Counted from the first letter of the stretch, positions 28,001 to 35,130 are shown. The stretch is 35,130 nt of DNA from Nemertoderma westbladi (GCA_032718475.1 JAUCBJ010005759.1:1-35130); one strand, 5' to 3'. Notes: generated by a model from the letters alone, not told the origin. Numbers and translations are program-made.

Positions 28001-30930
28001 GGAAGATGCAAATATATAACGTCAAATAGGTTGGAAACAAACACAAAATGTGAAATTTTGATTTTCATATAAATCTACCCCAGCCTCATGGCCTTTACAA
28101 ATTTCACCCTAAAAATACAGAAAACCTACTTCCGTAGTCTCTATAGTTGAAATCGATTTACTGGTGTTTGGAGTTCTTCCTGAGTGAAAACCAAGTCCCC
28201 TGATTTGATTACTACAGTACTATATTTCAATGCTAGAAACCCAGCTAGCTGGCTGTGAATTTGCCTTTGGATCAAATTCCCAATAAGTATATTATAAACA
28301 GTAGGTATAGTAAGAAGGATAATTGAAAACACAAGTAAAACAGTAAAACACTAGAAAAACATATGAAAAACACTGTAAAGCACCCGGAAAACAGTGACAA
28401 TATTGATCAGCAGGAAATTTAACACATGTACTACTCTGAATTGGTAATCCTAAATGTACTCCTCTCACAGCACACCATAAGTAATCACCGTAAAACATAG
28501 GGAAACACTATAAACTCTCCAGAAGAATCCAGAATCTCCATATTTAATGATTGGCATTAAATATAGATTTTACCTAATATGCTGCTAAAAAAATAAGTGG
28601 AAAGAGTCTAATACTACACAGAAACTATTGTTCCCAGGCAACCAATGAACAGTAACCAATCAGCATGCATTTCAGCACTATCCTGTTTTACTGGTCAGCC
28701 GGTAGAGGCACAGTAATGGTGGATTCTGGTGTTAGTGTATTCCAATATTCAAGTATTGTTAGGGTTGGATCTTGTCATCTGCTAAATCTTGAACAGTTAA
28801 AGTGTAGATGTTGCGGTATTTAATTATTAAGACAGCAAAAGGGCCACATTTAGGTCCTGCCTGATACTGTAGTGAAGTGGCACGCTAACAGCGCGGATGC
28901 AAGATCTAGAACCCATCACACATGATTTTCTAGTCAGTTCGGTTTTCTGGGATTAATGGTAGGCCTATCCTTAATAAATACCGCAACTTCTGCACTTCAA
29001 CTGTCAACATTTAGCAGATGAAATCATCTAACACTAACAATACTGGAATACACTATGTAATACCATAATACAGCAACACTGGTACTACTGGCTGACCAGT
29101 AAAACAAGGATATTGCTGAACTGCATGCTGATTGATTGATTCTTTCACCTAGTATTATTAGCAGCATATCATACAAACAGTCGAGGCGGCGACCCAAAGG
29201 CTACTCCTATCCCAAAATTAGCTGCCAAGATTTGTTATTTAACTGGTACTCATTTTATCGACCCCAGTGGATGAAAGGCATCTGAGTGGACCCTGGTGGG
29301 GCTGAACCTACAACCAATCGATTGCAGGGCTGGCGCTCAGACAACTGAGCTACCCCGCCTTCTAGCAGCATATACTGTAGGTAAAATTTAATGCTAAATC
29401 AATTTTTCACTGTTTTCCAGAGGGTTTATAATGTTTTCCTTATGTTTTAGGGAGATTACTTAACATGTGCTATGCGAGGAGTACATTTAAGATTACCAAT
29501 TCAGTGTAATAGATGTATTAAATTTCCTGTTCGTTTATAATATACTTAATTGGGAATTTGATCCAAAGGCAAATTTACAGCCAGCTAGCTGGGTTTCTAG
29601 CATTGAAATATAGTACTGTCGTAATCAAATCAGGGGATTTGGTTTTCACTCAGGAAGAACTCCAAACCCCAGTAAATCGATTTCAACTATAGAGACTACG
29701 AAGTAGGTTTTCTGTATTTTTGGGGTGAAATTTTTCAAATTTTGCAAAATTTTAAAGGCCATGAGGCTGGGGTAGATTTATATGAAAATCACAATTTCAC
29801 ATTTTGTGTTTATTTCCAACCTAATTGACATTATATATTTGCATCTTCCTTAACTTTTATCCAAAATCCAAAGTATCTGGGATTTTGAAAACTGGCATTG
29901 CCTTCCCAAAAATTTGAAATTTTCAAGTGTCGTGAGGCCCGTTAGAATTTTTCGAAATCAAATTTTTTTTGCAAAGTTAGTTTAGACCGATTTGGCATTA
30001 GAAAAATAGTGCTTCCCTTAAAAATAAAGAAATTTATTTTTCACTCCACCCTAGGATACATGCCGTGTTATTCGAGCCTGCCACCTCGCCTGTGCACTGC
30101 TGGAGCTGGTTTGACGTTATCAGTAGGAGCGCGTGTTTATAAACAGATTGGCCGTAATACAAATAAACAGAATGCAAATAACAATATCATTTCTTGAAAA
30201 ATGACGTGGTTTAAGCGAACAAAAGACCACAGATACCTCTAGAACACAGACAAACAGACACTGGAGATTTGTATAAAGTAAAGTACTGTTGAACACTGGG
30301 CTTGAGGAAGTCACATGGCCAATATTTAATAATGTGGGAATGGGGAACATTGGCTTTTCACTAGAGGGAGTTAAAATACACAAGGGAAATCTAACCGGTA
30401 AGGTAAATGGTAAAGGTAAATGATAAACGGTAAATGATAAATGCAGGTGAGATTTTCATTGGGTAGGGGGTTAATATAGCCTACACTAGGGAAAATACAC
30501 CCCGGGAGTGAGAATACACTGTTAGGGAATTCTAACCGAGGGTGATTTTGCATGGGGAGTGAAAATTCTGTTATACCGGCACCGGGTGGTTCAGTTTTAA
30601 TCAACACACGAGTTACCCGTATTGCAGGATTATAACTTATAAGTATAACTGCTCCTAGGTAAAACAACAGGGTGAAAATTATAGGTATACAATTTGAGAC
30701 ACGATTTAACATGTGGATAATTAACTTCCAGCGATTCAGGACTAGTTAGTTTAATATGGACTTACAATGTCGTGGCTTCTTCTTTTGTTTGTGAGGCGAT
30801 TTCTCCCCATCAGGTTGGTGACTTGGTATGTTGGTGGTCTGGGTCTGGGATGGGTGGGATTTGCTCTTCTTCTGAGACATAATCCTAGCATATTGGCTAA
30901 AAATTGTCTCATCTGGTTTCAATGGACAAC
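6958..30930 (-). CDS. TMEM214: TMEM214 orthologue, seven of its exons, partial at both ends (gene span)
   Basis: Spliced gene read from 30930 down to 6958. TMEM214 is a membrane protein of the endoplasmic reticulum; the mammalian protein binds procaspase-4 and mediates ER-stress apoptosis. The seven exons (165, 195, 230, 188, 253, 147, 114 bp; ~431 codons) join with matching phases 1, 1, 0, 2, 0, 0 at the six junctions, with AG acceptors and GT donors. Conserved blocks against the family as I remember it: TFEEAV; GYGYRVCLQA (human GYRICIQA); SIKSLVPITVNYLDEL (human GIKSLSPFAITYLDRL); VFFTMLDYAY; YKVWNQLYS. The product ends before the transmembrane anchor and luminal C-terminus (roughly the last 210 of ~690 residues), whose exons are not seen. 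The N-terminal exon is also missing. Introns are 6.4, 7.4, 0.64, 0.33, 4.2 and 3.6 kb and consist mainly of repeats. Orthology is based on remembered family sequence; a protein search would settle it. Confidence 0.88.
7095..9097. repeat. Tandem array of 38- and 44-bp units with a 120-bp higher-order period
   Basis: About 50 units. The 38-bp form contains CCCAACCAATGGTAATCCGC; the 44-bp form has an extra AAAACTTCAGGGATAACC-type segment. Much of the array cycles as 44+38+38 = 120 bp, for example from 7261 and from 8821. Its left end is about 25 bp from the acceptor of TMEM214 exon V7. On the minus (transcribed-sense) strand each unit carries CTCTTTAGGTTTTAG or ACGTTTTAG, resembling the TTACTGTTTTAG of the true acceptor. 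Confidence 0.95.
9098..9659. other. Intron sequence, no gene called
   Basis: Part of the intron between V6 and V7. An open frame of 101 codons on the + strand (9256-9561) shows no recognisable family. It is AT-rich in composition and I do not call it a gene. Confidence 0.55.
9660..10190. mobile_element. Candidate MITE-like element with 32-bp terminal inverted repeats
   Basis: Bases 9660-9691 and 10159-10190 are inverted copies with one mismatch (core AACGCTGATAAGTTGACATA). No open frame between them. I could not find a convincing target-site duplication, so the borders and class are uncertain. Confidence 0.55.
10190..10345. repeat. Imperfect palindrome, ~155 bp
   Basis: Arms TTACAT..ATCATTGC and GCAATGATGTAA at the ends, and GTTTATTTATGTA / TACATAAATAAAC near the centre around GCGCTCGCTCGG. 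A small hairpin GCAAAGT-GCT-ACTTTGC is in the right arm. The motif CGTAACGCTGCAAAGT recurs at 9705-9720, linking it to the neighbouring inverted-repeat element. Confidence 0.65.
10346..10654. other. AT-rich intron sequence
   Basis: Nothing recognisable; directly follows the donor of exon V6 in the direction of transcription. Confidence 0.6.
10655..10801 (-). CDS. TMEM214: TMEM214 exon V6, whose 5' end is the seed of the 47-bp array
   Basis: Acceptor TATTTTGACTAG before 10801, donor CATAGA|GTAAGT at 10654; 49 codons, phase 0 on both sides. Encodes VLRCLVHCLSLEPKCYKVWN, then QLYSREGG and SSLLLHHIHSNWG. This aligns without gaps to the human LLSSLTECLTVDP...VWRQLYP region and SSLLLEHLLSSW. The first 33 nt (11 codons, 10769-10801) and the ~14 intron bases before them are the repeat unit of the adjacent array. 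A decoy acceptor therefore lies every 47 bp upstream. Confidence 0.87.
10769..12925 (-). repeat. Tandem array, 47-bp unit (49-bp variant), about 45 copies, made of a splice acceptor plus exon start
   Basis: The unit period is 47 bp (CCTAGTCAAA at 10801, then CCTAGT at 10848 and 10895); a variant with CTATAGTC is 49 bp. Read on the minus strand, each unit is TATTTTGACTAG followed by GTGTTGCGATGCCTTGTACA and TTGTCTCTCTTTG, i.e. the acceptor and first 11 codons of TMEM214 exon V6. The copy at 10769-10801 is the exon itself. Sub-variants change a few codons (CGATG to CTGCT type, TTGCG to TTCCG), in patches that suggest block duplication. Confidence 0.95.
12926..13202. other. Intron sequence with 22-bp poly-C run
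   Basis: Poly-C at 13057-13078. The rest has no recognisable gene. CCAGAATATA near 13027 resembles part of the 22-kb satellite, suggesting an old relic, but the match is too short to assert. Confidence 0.55.
13203..13699. mobile_element. Foldback (MITE-like) element, ~497 bp
   Basis: Long imperfect inverted repeat. The left arm begins AAAAAGTGTCTCCAGCGATA and the right arm ends with its reverse complement. Arms stay alignable through GCCTCGCGC.. and TATTTTATTCTATTTAATAA to near 13390 and 13475. The right arm has about 45 extra bases (near 13600-13650). No open frame and no clear target-site duplication. Confidence 0.75.
13700..13979. other. Intron sequence with one hairpin
   Basis: A stem formed by TTATAAGTCC and GGACGTTATAA with a CGGCTTCGCC-type loop lies at about 13709-13743, just outside the foldback element. 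Nothing else recognised; part may be the 3' end of the neighbouring LINE. Confidence 0.45.
13980..14950 (-). pseudogene. Decayed non-LTR retrotransposon (LINE) reverse transcriptase
   Basis: On the minus strand, in order: CVFVDFTKAFDSIN (RT motif A, 14864-14896), GVVQGLTFPP (motif B, about 14697-14727), MYADDLVIYG (catalytic YADD, 14613-14624) and LNVNLTKTKVVKF with FNYLGIVLS (thumb, 14561 downwards). A Cys/His-rich tail (GCHHLVC, CVCWLCN) ends near 13980. Frames change between motifs A, B and C, and there is a stop after the YADD box, so the copy is dead. Clade not determined. It sits antisense-neutral inside the V5-V6 intron, in the same direction as TMEM214. Confidence 0.85.
15048..15300 (-). 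CDS. TMEM214: TMEM214 exon V5
   Basis: Acceptor TTTGTATTGCAG before 15300, donor AACGAG|GTAAAAG at 15047. Phase 2 in (AG|T gives Ser), phase 0 out. Encodes AGVFFTMLDYAYPSQQG and LQHKLKQHYPWFRDIVF, matching human KDFFPLLDFAYM and LQEQLCQLYPRLKVLAF, and ends PAETKNE. Confidence 0.9.
15301..15632 (-). other. Intron V4-V5, 332 bp
   Basis: Short intron bounded by GTGAGT and TTGCAG. No repeat array or mobile element seen. Confidence 0.8.
15633..15820 (-). CDS. TMEM214: TMEM214 exon V4
   Basis: Acceptor ATATAATCCAG before 15820, donor GTGAG|GTGAGT at 15632. Phase 0 in, phase 2 out. Encodes KAMCILWSLSWFGFSSLY and LSIKSLVPITVNYLDEL, matching the human CLTIMWALGQAGFANL and GIKSLSPFAITYLDRL stretches. 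Flanked by the two shortest introns (0.64 and 0.33 kb). Confidence 0.9.
15951..16260 (+). pseudogene. LINE pol C-terminal fragment and 3' end, in TMEM214 intron V3-V4
   Basis: Encodes RLRFAGHC (15970-15993) followed by EEQPVHNLVLWRPP, then after a frame change LRVKLKDTGLEDTDDLA (about 16083-16133). This R-FAGHC..LVLW..DTGL pattern is typical of the C-terminus of many animal LINE polyproteins. Downstream, CGGCGCAATTTTGTCGACAA and GCAGCTGCAATGCAGCATGC form the 3' end. A second copy in opposite orientation is at 25455-25600. Antisense to TMEM214. Confidence 0.8.
16465..16694 (-). CDS. TMEM214: TMEM214 exon V3
   Basis: Acceptor TTCTTCCCGTTTCCAG before 16694, donor TCG|GTAGGT at 16464. Joins V2 in phase (A|GC gives Ser). 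Encodes NYFTMCPKQLRHWILKTL and PGYGYRVCLQAVASIHP, the most recognisable TMEM214 block. Ends in phase 0. The poly-pyrimidine tract is strong although a 5-kb tandem array begins 78 bp upstream. Confidence 0.88.
16773..21826. repeat. Tandem array, 27-bp unit, about 187 copies, nearly identical
   Basis: Unit ATTAGAGCTATCGAAGGTAC plus AATTAAT. Almost the only variation is A/T or A/G at one site (CGAAGG, CGATGG, CGGAGG), and two units lack one base (near 17008 and 17384). From about 20101 to 21640 the variant pattern recurs every 540 bp (20 units). It lies in intron V2-V3 and its left end is 78 bp from the acceptor of V3. Because 27 is divisible by 3 and the unit lacks stops in several frames, both strands show open frames of 948 and 1630 codons that carry no gene signal. 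Confidence 0.97.
21827..21999. other. Right border of the 27-bp array
   Basis: Unremarkable sequence with one short palindrome, GTGTATTAAATATACAC (21855-21871). Confidence 0.6.
22000..23345 (+). repeat. Satellite-like tandem repeat, ~315-bp dimer of 145- and 170-bp monomers
   Basis: The core GGCCCTCTAGCGG occurs at 22439, 22584, 22754, 22899, 23069 and 23214, with alternate spacings of 145 and 170 bp. The three 315-bp copies are almost identical; 22000-22430 holds older, diverged monomers, one of them containing a poly-C run (22189-22208). Inverted relatives lie at 6478-6760. Confidence 0.93.
22189..22208. repeat. Poly-C run (20 C) inside a satellite monomer
   Basis: Replaces the CTCC..ACAAAG position of the monomer, so it grew from a short C run within the repeat. 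Confidence 0.9.
23351..23442 (+). repeat. (ACG)n/(AAC)n microsatellite
   Basis: Grows out of the ACGACGACAACG sequence that ends each 315-bp satellite unit; only the last unit is expanded. Confidence 0.95.
23458..23563. repeat. 53-bp direct duplication
   Basis: Two identical copies of a unit containing CCCCCTAACAGTGTCAATTC and GGCTCCGCCAACTTCGTGG, abutting. Confidence 0.95.
23580..24075. mobile_element. 496-bp near-perfect palindrome with tRNA-like Pol III boxes in each arm
   Basis: Two 217-bp arms (23580-23796 and 23859-24075) around a 62-bp spacer. In each arm, read outward from the centre, TGGTAGCTCAGT (box A like) is followed by GGTTCAAGCCT (right arm) or GGTTCGAGCCCC (left arm), the latter a full box B. 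The T-stem and acceptor stem of a real tRNA do not form, so I do not call a tRNA. It could be an inverted SINE pair or a foldback element. No clear target-site duplication. It ends 67 bp from the donor of V2. Confidence 0.88.
24082..24102 (+). repeat. Isolated, deleted copy of the 27-bp array unit
   Basis: ATATTAGA directly joined to AGGTACAATTATT: the unit of the 16.8-21.8 kb array lacking the eight bases GCTATCGA. It lies 2.3 kb from the array, between the palindrome and the V2 donor. Confidence 0.6.
24143..24337 (-). CDS. TMEM214: TMEM214 exon V2
   Basis: Acceptor TTTTCGTCACTCTAG before 24337; donor ACCA|GTAAGT at 24142. The CTCTAG acceptor was chosen over a later AG (24315) because only it keeps the frame with V1. 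Encodes STKIVLPKTFEEAVKK and GMWLTELAANLNNQL, matching the SLEEAL and WLKDLASYLNYKL regions of the human protein. Ends in phase 1. Confidence 0.87.
24338..25420. other. Intron V1-V2, 3' part; two poly-C runs and a recurrent motif
   Basis: Poly-C at 24662-24674 and 24748-24766. The motif GAGCG(C/A)AACGAGG appears at 24991-25006, 25153-25166 and 25321-25336, each followed by a pyrimidine. No exon or open frame of interest. Confidence 0.6.
25423..27429. repeat. Tandem array, 25-bp unit, about 74 copies, interrupted once
   Basis: Unit GACTAATGACGTGCCCGACC plus TCGTA. One unit at 25423-25449 is separated from the main block (from about 25603) by a LINE fragment, so the insertion came after the array began. 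Rare variants are ATGCCG, CCTGACC and one ATGAAATGAC insertion. This array is mid-intron, not beside a splice site. Confidence 0.95.
25450..25602 (-). mobile_element. LINE 3'-end fragment inserted in the 25-bp array
   Basis: Reverse complement matches 16090-16260 over AAAGGACACTGG, GGATGATCTAGCAAATGT, GTGGCGGCGCAATTTTGTCG and GCAGCTGCAATGCAGCATGC. Short relic of the same family as the fragment in intron V3-V4. Confidence 0.85.
27430..27786. other. Intron sequence, nothing recognised
   Basis: AT-rich, without array, open frame or inverted repeat. Confidence 0.6.
27795..30053. mobile_element. hAT-like non-autonomous palindromic element, 2259 bp, 8-bp target duplication
   Basis: Ends TAGGGTGGAGTG...CACTCCACCCTA, fitting the hAT terminal rule YARNG. 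It is flanked on both sides by GGATACAT (27787-27794 and 30054-30061), the 8-bp target duplication expected of hAT. Almost the whole element is one imperfect palindrome: arms of about 1 kb meet near 28835-28965. There is no transposase frame. A SINE is inserted in the right arm (29170-29363). Confidence 0.85.
29170..29363 (-). mobile_element. tRNA-derived SINE, 194 bp, with 10-bp target duplication
   Basis: Read on the minus strand: head AAGGCGGGGTAGCTCAGTTG (box A), then GTAGGTTCAGCCCC (box B with one base missing) and body GGGGTCGATAAAATGAGTAC. The ATAAAAT(G/A)AGTACCAG segment is known from marine-invertebrate SINEs. Both sides carry AGCAGCATAT (29160-29169 and 29364-29373). The left arm of the host palindrome has the uninterrupted site, confirming the insertion. 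Confidence 0.92.
30062..30765. other. Intron V1-V2, 5' part
   Basis: No gene. A purine-rich simple stretch of GGTAAATGATAAA-type repeats lies at about 30393-30443. Confidence 0.6.
30766..30930 (-). CDS. TMEM214: TMEM214 exon V1
   Basis: Acceptor CATTCATTTAG before 30930, donor ATT|GTAAGT at 30765. Starts with two bases completing a codon of an unseen exon and ends in phase 1. Encodes DETIFSQYARIM followed by a hydrophilic, Lys/Ser/Gln-rich linker ending KKKPRH, as in the N-terminal cytosolic region of the family. The ATG inside ARIMSQKK could be misread as the start, but the frame and similarity extend upstream of it to the acceptor. The 27-bp array begins 28 bp before this exon. Confidence 0.8.
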
Positions 30931-30958
30931 CTAAATGAATGACAATAACCTAATTGAT

Positions 30959-33900
30959 TAAGCCTCTACATGCTACCAGCTGCGCTACACCTCTACATGC
31001 TACCAGCTGCGCTACACCTCTACATGCTACCAGCTGCGCTACAGCTCTACATGCTACCAGCTGCGCTACAGCTCTACATGCTACCAGCTGCGCTACACCT
31101 CTACATGCTACCAGCTGCGCTACAGCTCTACATGCTACCAGCTGCGCTACACCTCTACATGCTACCAGCTGCGCTACAGCTCTACATGCTACCAGCTGCG
31201 CTACACCTCTACATGCTACCAGCTGCGCTACACCTCTACATGCTACCAGCTGCGCTACACCTCTACATGCTACCAGCTGCGCTACAGCTCTACATGCTAC
31301 CAGCTGCGCTACAGCTCTACATGCTACCAGCTGCGCTACAGCTCTACATGCTACCAGCTGCGCTACAGCTCTACATGCTACCAGCTGCGCTACAGCTCTA
31401 CATGCTACCAGATGCGCTACAGCCCTACATGCTACTAGCTGCGCTACAGCTCTACATGCTACTAACTGCGCTACAGCTCTACATGCTACCAGTTGCGCTA
31501 CACCTCTACATGCTACCAGCTGCGCTACAGCCCTACATGCTACTAGCTGCGCTACAGCTCTACATGCTACTAACTGCGCTACAGCTCTACATGCTACCAG
31601 TTGCGCTACAGCTCTACATGCTACCAGCTGCGCTACACCTCTACATGCTACCAGCTGCGCTACAGCTCTACATGCTACCAGCTGCGCTACAGCTCTACAT
31701 GCTACCAGCTGCGCTACAGTTCTACATGCTACCAGCTGCGCTACAGCTCTACATGCTACCAGCTGCGCTACAGCTCTACATGCTACCAGCTGCGCTACAC
31801 CTCTACATGCTACCAGTTGCGCTACAGCTCTACATGATACCAGCTGCGCTACAGCTCTACATGCTACCAGATGCGCTACAGCTCTACATGCTACCAGCTG
31901 CGCTACACCTCTACATGCTACCAGCTGCGCTACAGCTCTACATGCTACCAGCTGCGCTACACCTCTACATGCTACCAACTGTGCTACAGCTCTACATGCT
32001 ACCAGCTGCGCTACAGCTCTACATGATACCAGCTGCGCTACAGCTCTACATGCTACCAGCTGCGCTACACCTCTACATGCTACCAGCTGCGCTACAGCTC
32101 TACATGCTACCAGCTGCGCTACACCTCTACATGCTTCCAACTGTGCTACAGCTCTACATGCTACCAGCTGCGCTACAGCTCTACATGATACCAGCTGCGC
32201 TACAGCTCTACATGATACCAGCTGCGCTACAGCTCTACATGCTACCAGCTGCGCTACAGCTCTACATGCTACCAGCTGCGCTACACCTCTACATGCTACC
32301 AGCTGCGCTACAGCTCTACATGCTACCAGCTGCGCTACACCTCTACATGCTACCAACTGTGCTACAGCTCTACATGCTACCAACTGTGCTACAGCTCTAC
32401 ATGCTACCAGCTGCGCTACAGCTCTACATGATACCAGCTGCGCTACAGCTCTACATGCTACCAGCTGCGCCACAGCTCTACATGCTACCAGCTGCGCTAC
32501 AGCTCTACATGCTACCAGCTGCGCTACAGCTCTACATGCTACCAGCTGCGCTACAGCTCTACATGCTACCAGCTGCGCTACAGCTCTACATGATACCAGC
32601 TGCGCTACAGCTCTACATCCTACCAGCTGCGCTACAGCTCTACATGCTACCAGCTGCCGTACAGCTCTACATGCTACCAGCTGCGCTACAGCCCTACATA
32701 CTACCAGCTGCGCTACAGCTCTACATGCTACCAGCTGCGCTACAACTCTACATGCTACCAGCTGCGCTACAGCTCTACATGCTACCAGCTGCGCTACAGC
32801 CCTACATACTACCAGCTGCGCTACAGCTCTACATGCTACCAGCTGCGCTACAGCTCTACATGCTACCAGCTGCGCTACAGCTCTACATGATACCAGCTGC
32901 GCTACAGCTCTACATGCTACCAGCTGCGCTACAGCTCTACATGCTACCAGCTGCGCTACAGCTCTACATGCTACCAGCTGCGCTACAGCTCTACATGCTA
33001 CCAGCTGCGCTACAGCTCTACATGCTACCAGCTGCGCTACAGCTCTACATGATACCAGCTGCGCTACAGCTCTACATGATACCAGCTGCGCTACAGCTCT
33101 ACATGCTACCAGCTGCGCTACAGCTCTACATGCTACCAGCTGCGCTACACCTCTACATGCTACCAGCTGCGCTACAGCTCTACATGCTACCAGCTGCGCT
33201 ACACCTCTACATGCTACCAACTGTGCTACAGCTCTACATGCTACCAACTGTGCTACAGCTCTACATGCTACCAGCTGCGCTACAGCTCTACATGATACCA
33301 GCTGCGCTACAGCTCTACATGCTACCAGCTGCGCCACAGCTCTACATGCTACCAGCTGCGCTACAGCTCTACATGCTACCAGCTGCGCTACAGCTCTACA
33401 TGCTACCAGCTGCGCTACAGCTCTACATGCTACCAGCTGCGCTACAGCTCTACATGATACCAGCTGCGCTACAGCTCTACATGCTACCAGCTGCGCTACA
33501 GCTCTACATGCTACCAGCTGCCGTACAGCTCTACATGCTACCAGCTGCGCTACAGCCCTACATACTACCAGCTGCGCTACAGCTCTACATGCTACCAGCT
33601 GCGCTACAACTCTACATGCTACCAGCTGCGCTACAGCTCTACATGATACCAGCTGCGCTACAGCTCTACATGCTACCAGCTGCGCTACAGCTCTACATGC
33701 TACCAGCTGCGCTACAGCTCTACATGCTACCAGCTGCGCTACAGCTCAACATGCTACCAGCTGCGCTACAGCTCTACATGCTACCAGCTGCGCTACAGCT
33801 CTACATGCTACCAGCTGCGCTACAGCTCTACATGCTACCTGCTGCGCTACAGCCCTACATGCTACCAGCTGCGCTACATGCTACCAGCTGCGCTACAGCT

Positions 33901-34654
33901 CTACATGCTACCAGCTGCGCTACAGCTCGACATGCTACCAGCTGCGCTACAGCTCTACATGCTACCAGCTGCGCTACAGCTCTACATGCTACCAGCTGCG
34001 CTACAGCCCTACATACTACCAGCTGCGCTACAGCTCTACATGCTACCAGCTGCGCTACAGCTCTACATGCTACCAGCTGCGCTACAGCTCTACATGCTAC
34101 CAGCTGCGCTACAGCTCTACATGCTACCAGCTGCGCTACAGCTCTACATGCTACCAGCTGCGCTACAGCTCTACATGCTACCAGCTGCGCTACAGCTCTA
34201 AATGCTACCAGCTGCGCTACAGCTCTACATGCTACCTGCTGCGCTACAGCCCTACATGCTACCAGCTGCGCTACATGCTACCAGCTGCGCTACAGCTCTA
34301 CATGCTACCAGCTGCGCTACAGCTCGACATGCTACCAGCTGCGCTACAGCTCTACATGCTACCAGCTGCGCTACACAGCTCTACATGCTACCAGCTGCGC
34401 TACAGCTCTACATGGTACCAGCTGCGCTACAGCTCTACATGCTACCAGTTGCGCTACAGCTCTACATTCTACCAGCTGCGCTACACCTCTACATGCTACC
34501 AGCTGCGCTACAGCTCTACATACTACCAGCTGCGCTACAGCTCTACATGCTACCAGCTGCGCTACACCTCTACATGCTACCAGCTGCGCTACAGCTCTAC
34601 ATGCTACCAGCTGCGCTACAGATCTACATGCTACCAGCTGCGCTACAGCTCTAA
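30959..34654. repeat. Tandem array, 27-bp unit, about 137 copies
   Basis: Unit CTCTACATGCTACCAGCTGC plus GCTACAG (or GCTACAC). Point variants mark a block duplication of 864 bp (32 units): GCGCCACAG at 32467 and 33331, GCCGTACAG at 32656 and 33520. Two units near 33880 and 34270 are shortened. It begins 28 bp before TMEM214 exon V1. Each unit has a CAGCTG E-box and, on the minus strand, TAGCGCAGCTGG, a full match to the Pol III box A consensus. All long open frames here are repeat artefacts. Confidence 0.97.
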
Positions 34655-35130
34655 CTCCTGAGACTGTCGCCCACGAGGGCAGTGGTTCTGGTCGACATCG
34701 TCATTCTCGTACCACCCACTGACGTACAGCCGTACCAGCGTACCTGTATGCTGTTGTATTCTTTGACTAGGCCTACTGGTACCGGTACCACACTAAACAG
34801 TTACCTGACTTATGCTGTGTTATGCATTTGAACTTCCCACCAAATCAGTCCACCCAATTAAATGAAGAATTATCAAGTGCGCTCGGATAGGTGAAATTTG
34901 TGACACTGACAACACCTAAAAACGGTGACAACAGTCAGCCACACTCAAAAAAATTGTTGACCATTATCAAAAATGTCACAAACAATGTGAATAGCAGTAG
35001 ACCGCTGTACTAAAAGTAATTCTGCCAAGTTTCCTGAGGATGAGTCACGGCGGTTCTACCACGCACAACTACCCGTTAGTGGTTAGTAGTAGACCTAGTG
35101 GCGGGGTGAGGGGTGTTTAATGGTTAGTAG
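34655..35130. other. Upstream intron sequence, nothing recognised
   Basis: Searched on the minus strand for the first TMEM214 exon without success. GGTTAGTAG occurs at 35081-35089 and at the window end. Confidence 0.5.

Noticed and set aside
30950-34722. Several open frames of 795-1250 codons with ALHATSCAT, MLPAALQLY or VAQLVACRA repeats
   Set aside because: Overlapping readings of one 27-bp tandem repeat in an intron; open in three or more frames at once.
34655-34725. First TMEM214 exon on the minus strand next to the array
   Set aside because: Short frames here show no similarity to the expected N-terminus and no good donor.

Overview
This window is nuclear DNA from an animal, most likely a marine invertebrate; I cannot name the clade. 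Grounds: spliced genes with GT-AG introns, a Ty1/copia retrotransposon, LINE and tRNA-derived SINE sequence, a hAT-like DNA element, and orthologues of animal GINS3 and TMEM214. Tandem arrays make up close to half of the window.

Left end, + strand. A decayed Ty1/copia element (gag end, protease, integrase, reverse transcriptase, RNase H) runs from the window edge to 3821. It is followed by a complete, single-exon, GC-rich GINS3 (PSF3) gene at 4519-5151 and a perfect 7 x 32-bp array.

Minus strand, 30930 down to 6958. Seven exons of one gene are visible. Their acceptors, donors and codon phases agree at every one of the six junctions, and the product matches TMEM214, an ER membrane protein, for about 431 codons. 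I call the exons V1 (30766-30930), V2 (24143-24337), V3 (16465-16694), V4 (15633-15820), V5 (15048-15300), V6 (10655-10801) and V7 (6958-7071). The first exon and the C-terminal membrane exons are not found. If the latter lie beyond the left edge, GINS3 and the copia element are nested antisense inside a TMEM214 intron.

Introns. Four large tandem arrays each end within about 80 bp upstream of a TMEM214 splice acceptor: 38/44-bp units before V7, 47-bp units before V6, 27-bp units before V3 and a different 27-bp unit before V1. The 47-bp array is the most striking. Its unit is a copy of the V6 acceptor plus the first 33 nt (11 codons) of V6, so the intron holds about 45 duplicated 3' splice junctions. 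Other intron contents are a 25-bp array broken by a LINE fragment, a dimeric ~315-bp satellite, a 2.26-kb hAT-like palindrome with an 8-bp target duplication carrying a nested SINE (10-bp duplication), a 496-bp palindrome with tRNA-like promoter boxes, two smaller inverted-repeat elements, two kinds of LINE fragment and five poly-C runs.

The very long open frames inside the arrays (up to 1630 codons) are by-products of stop-free repeat units and are not called as genes.
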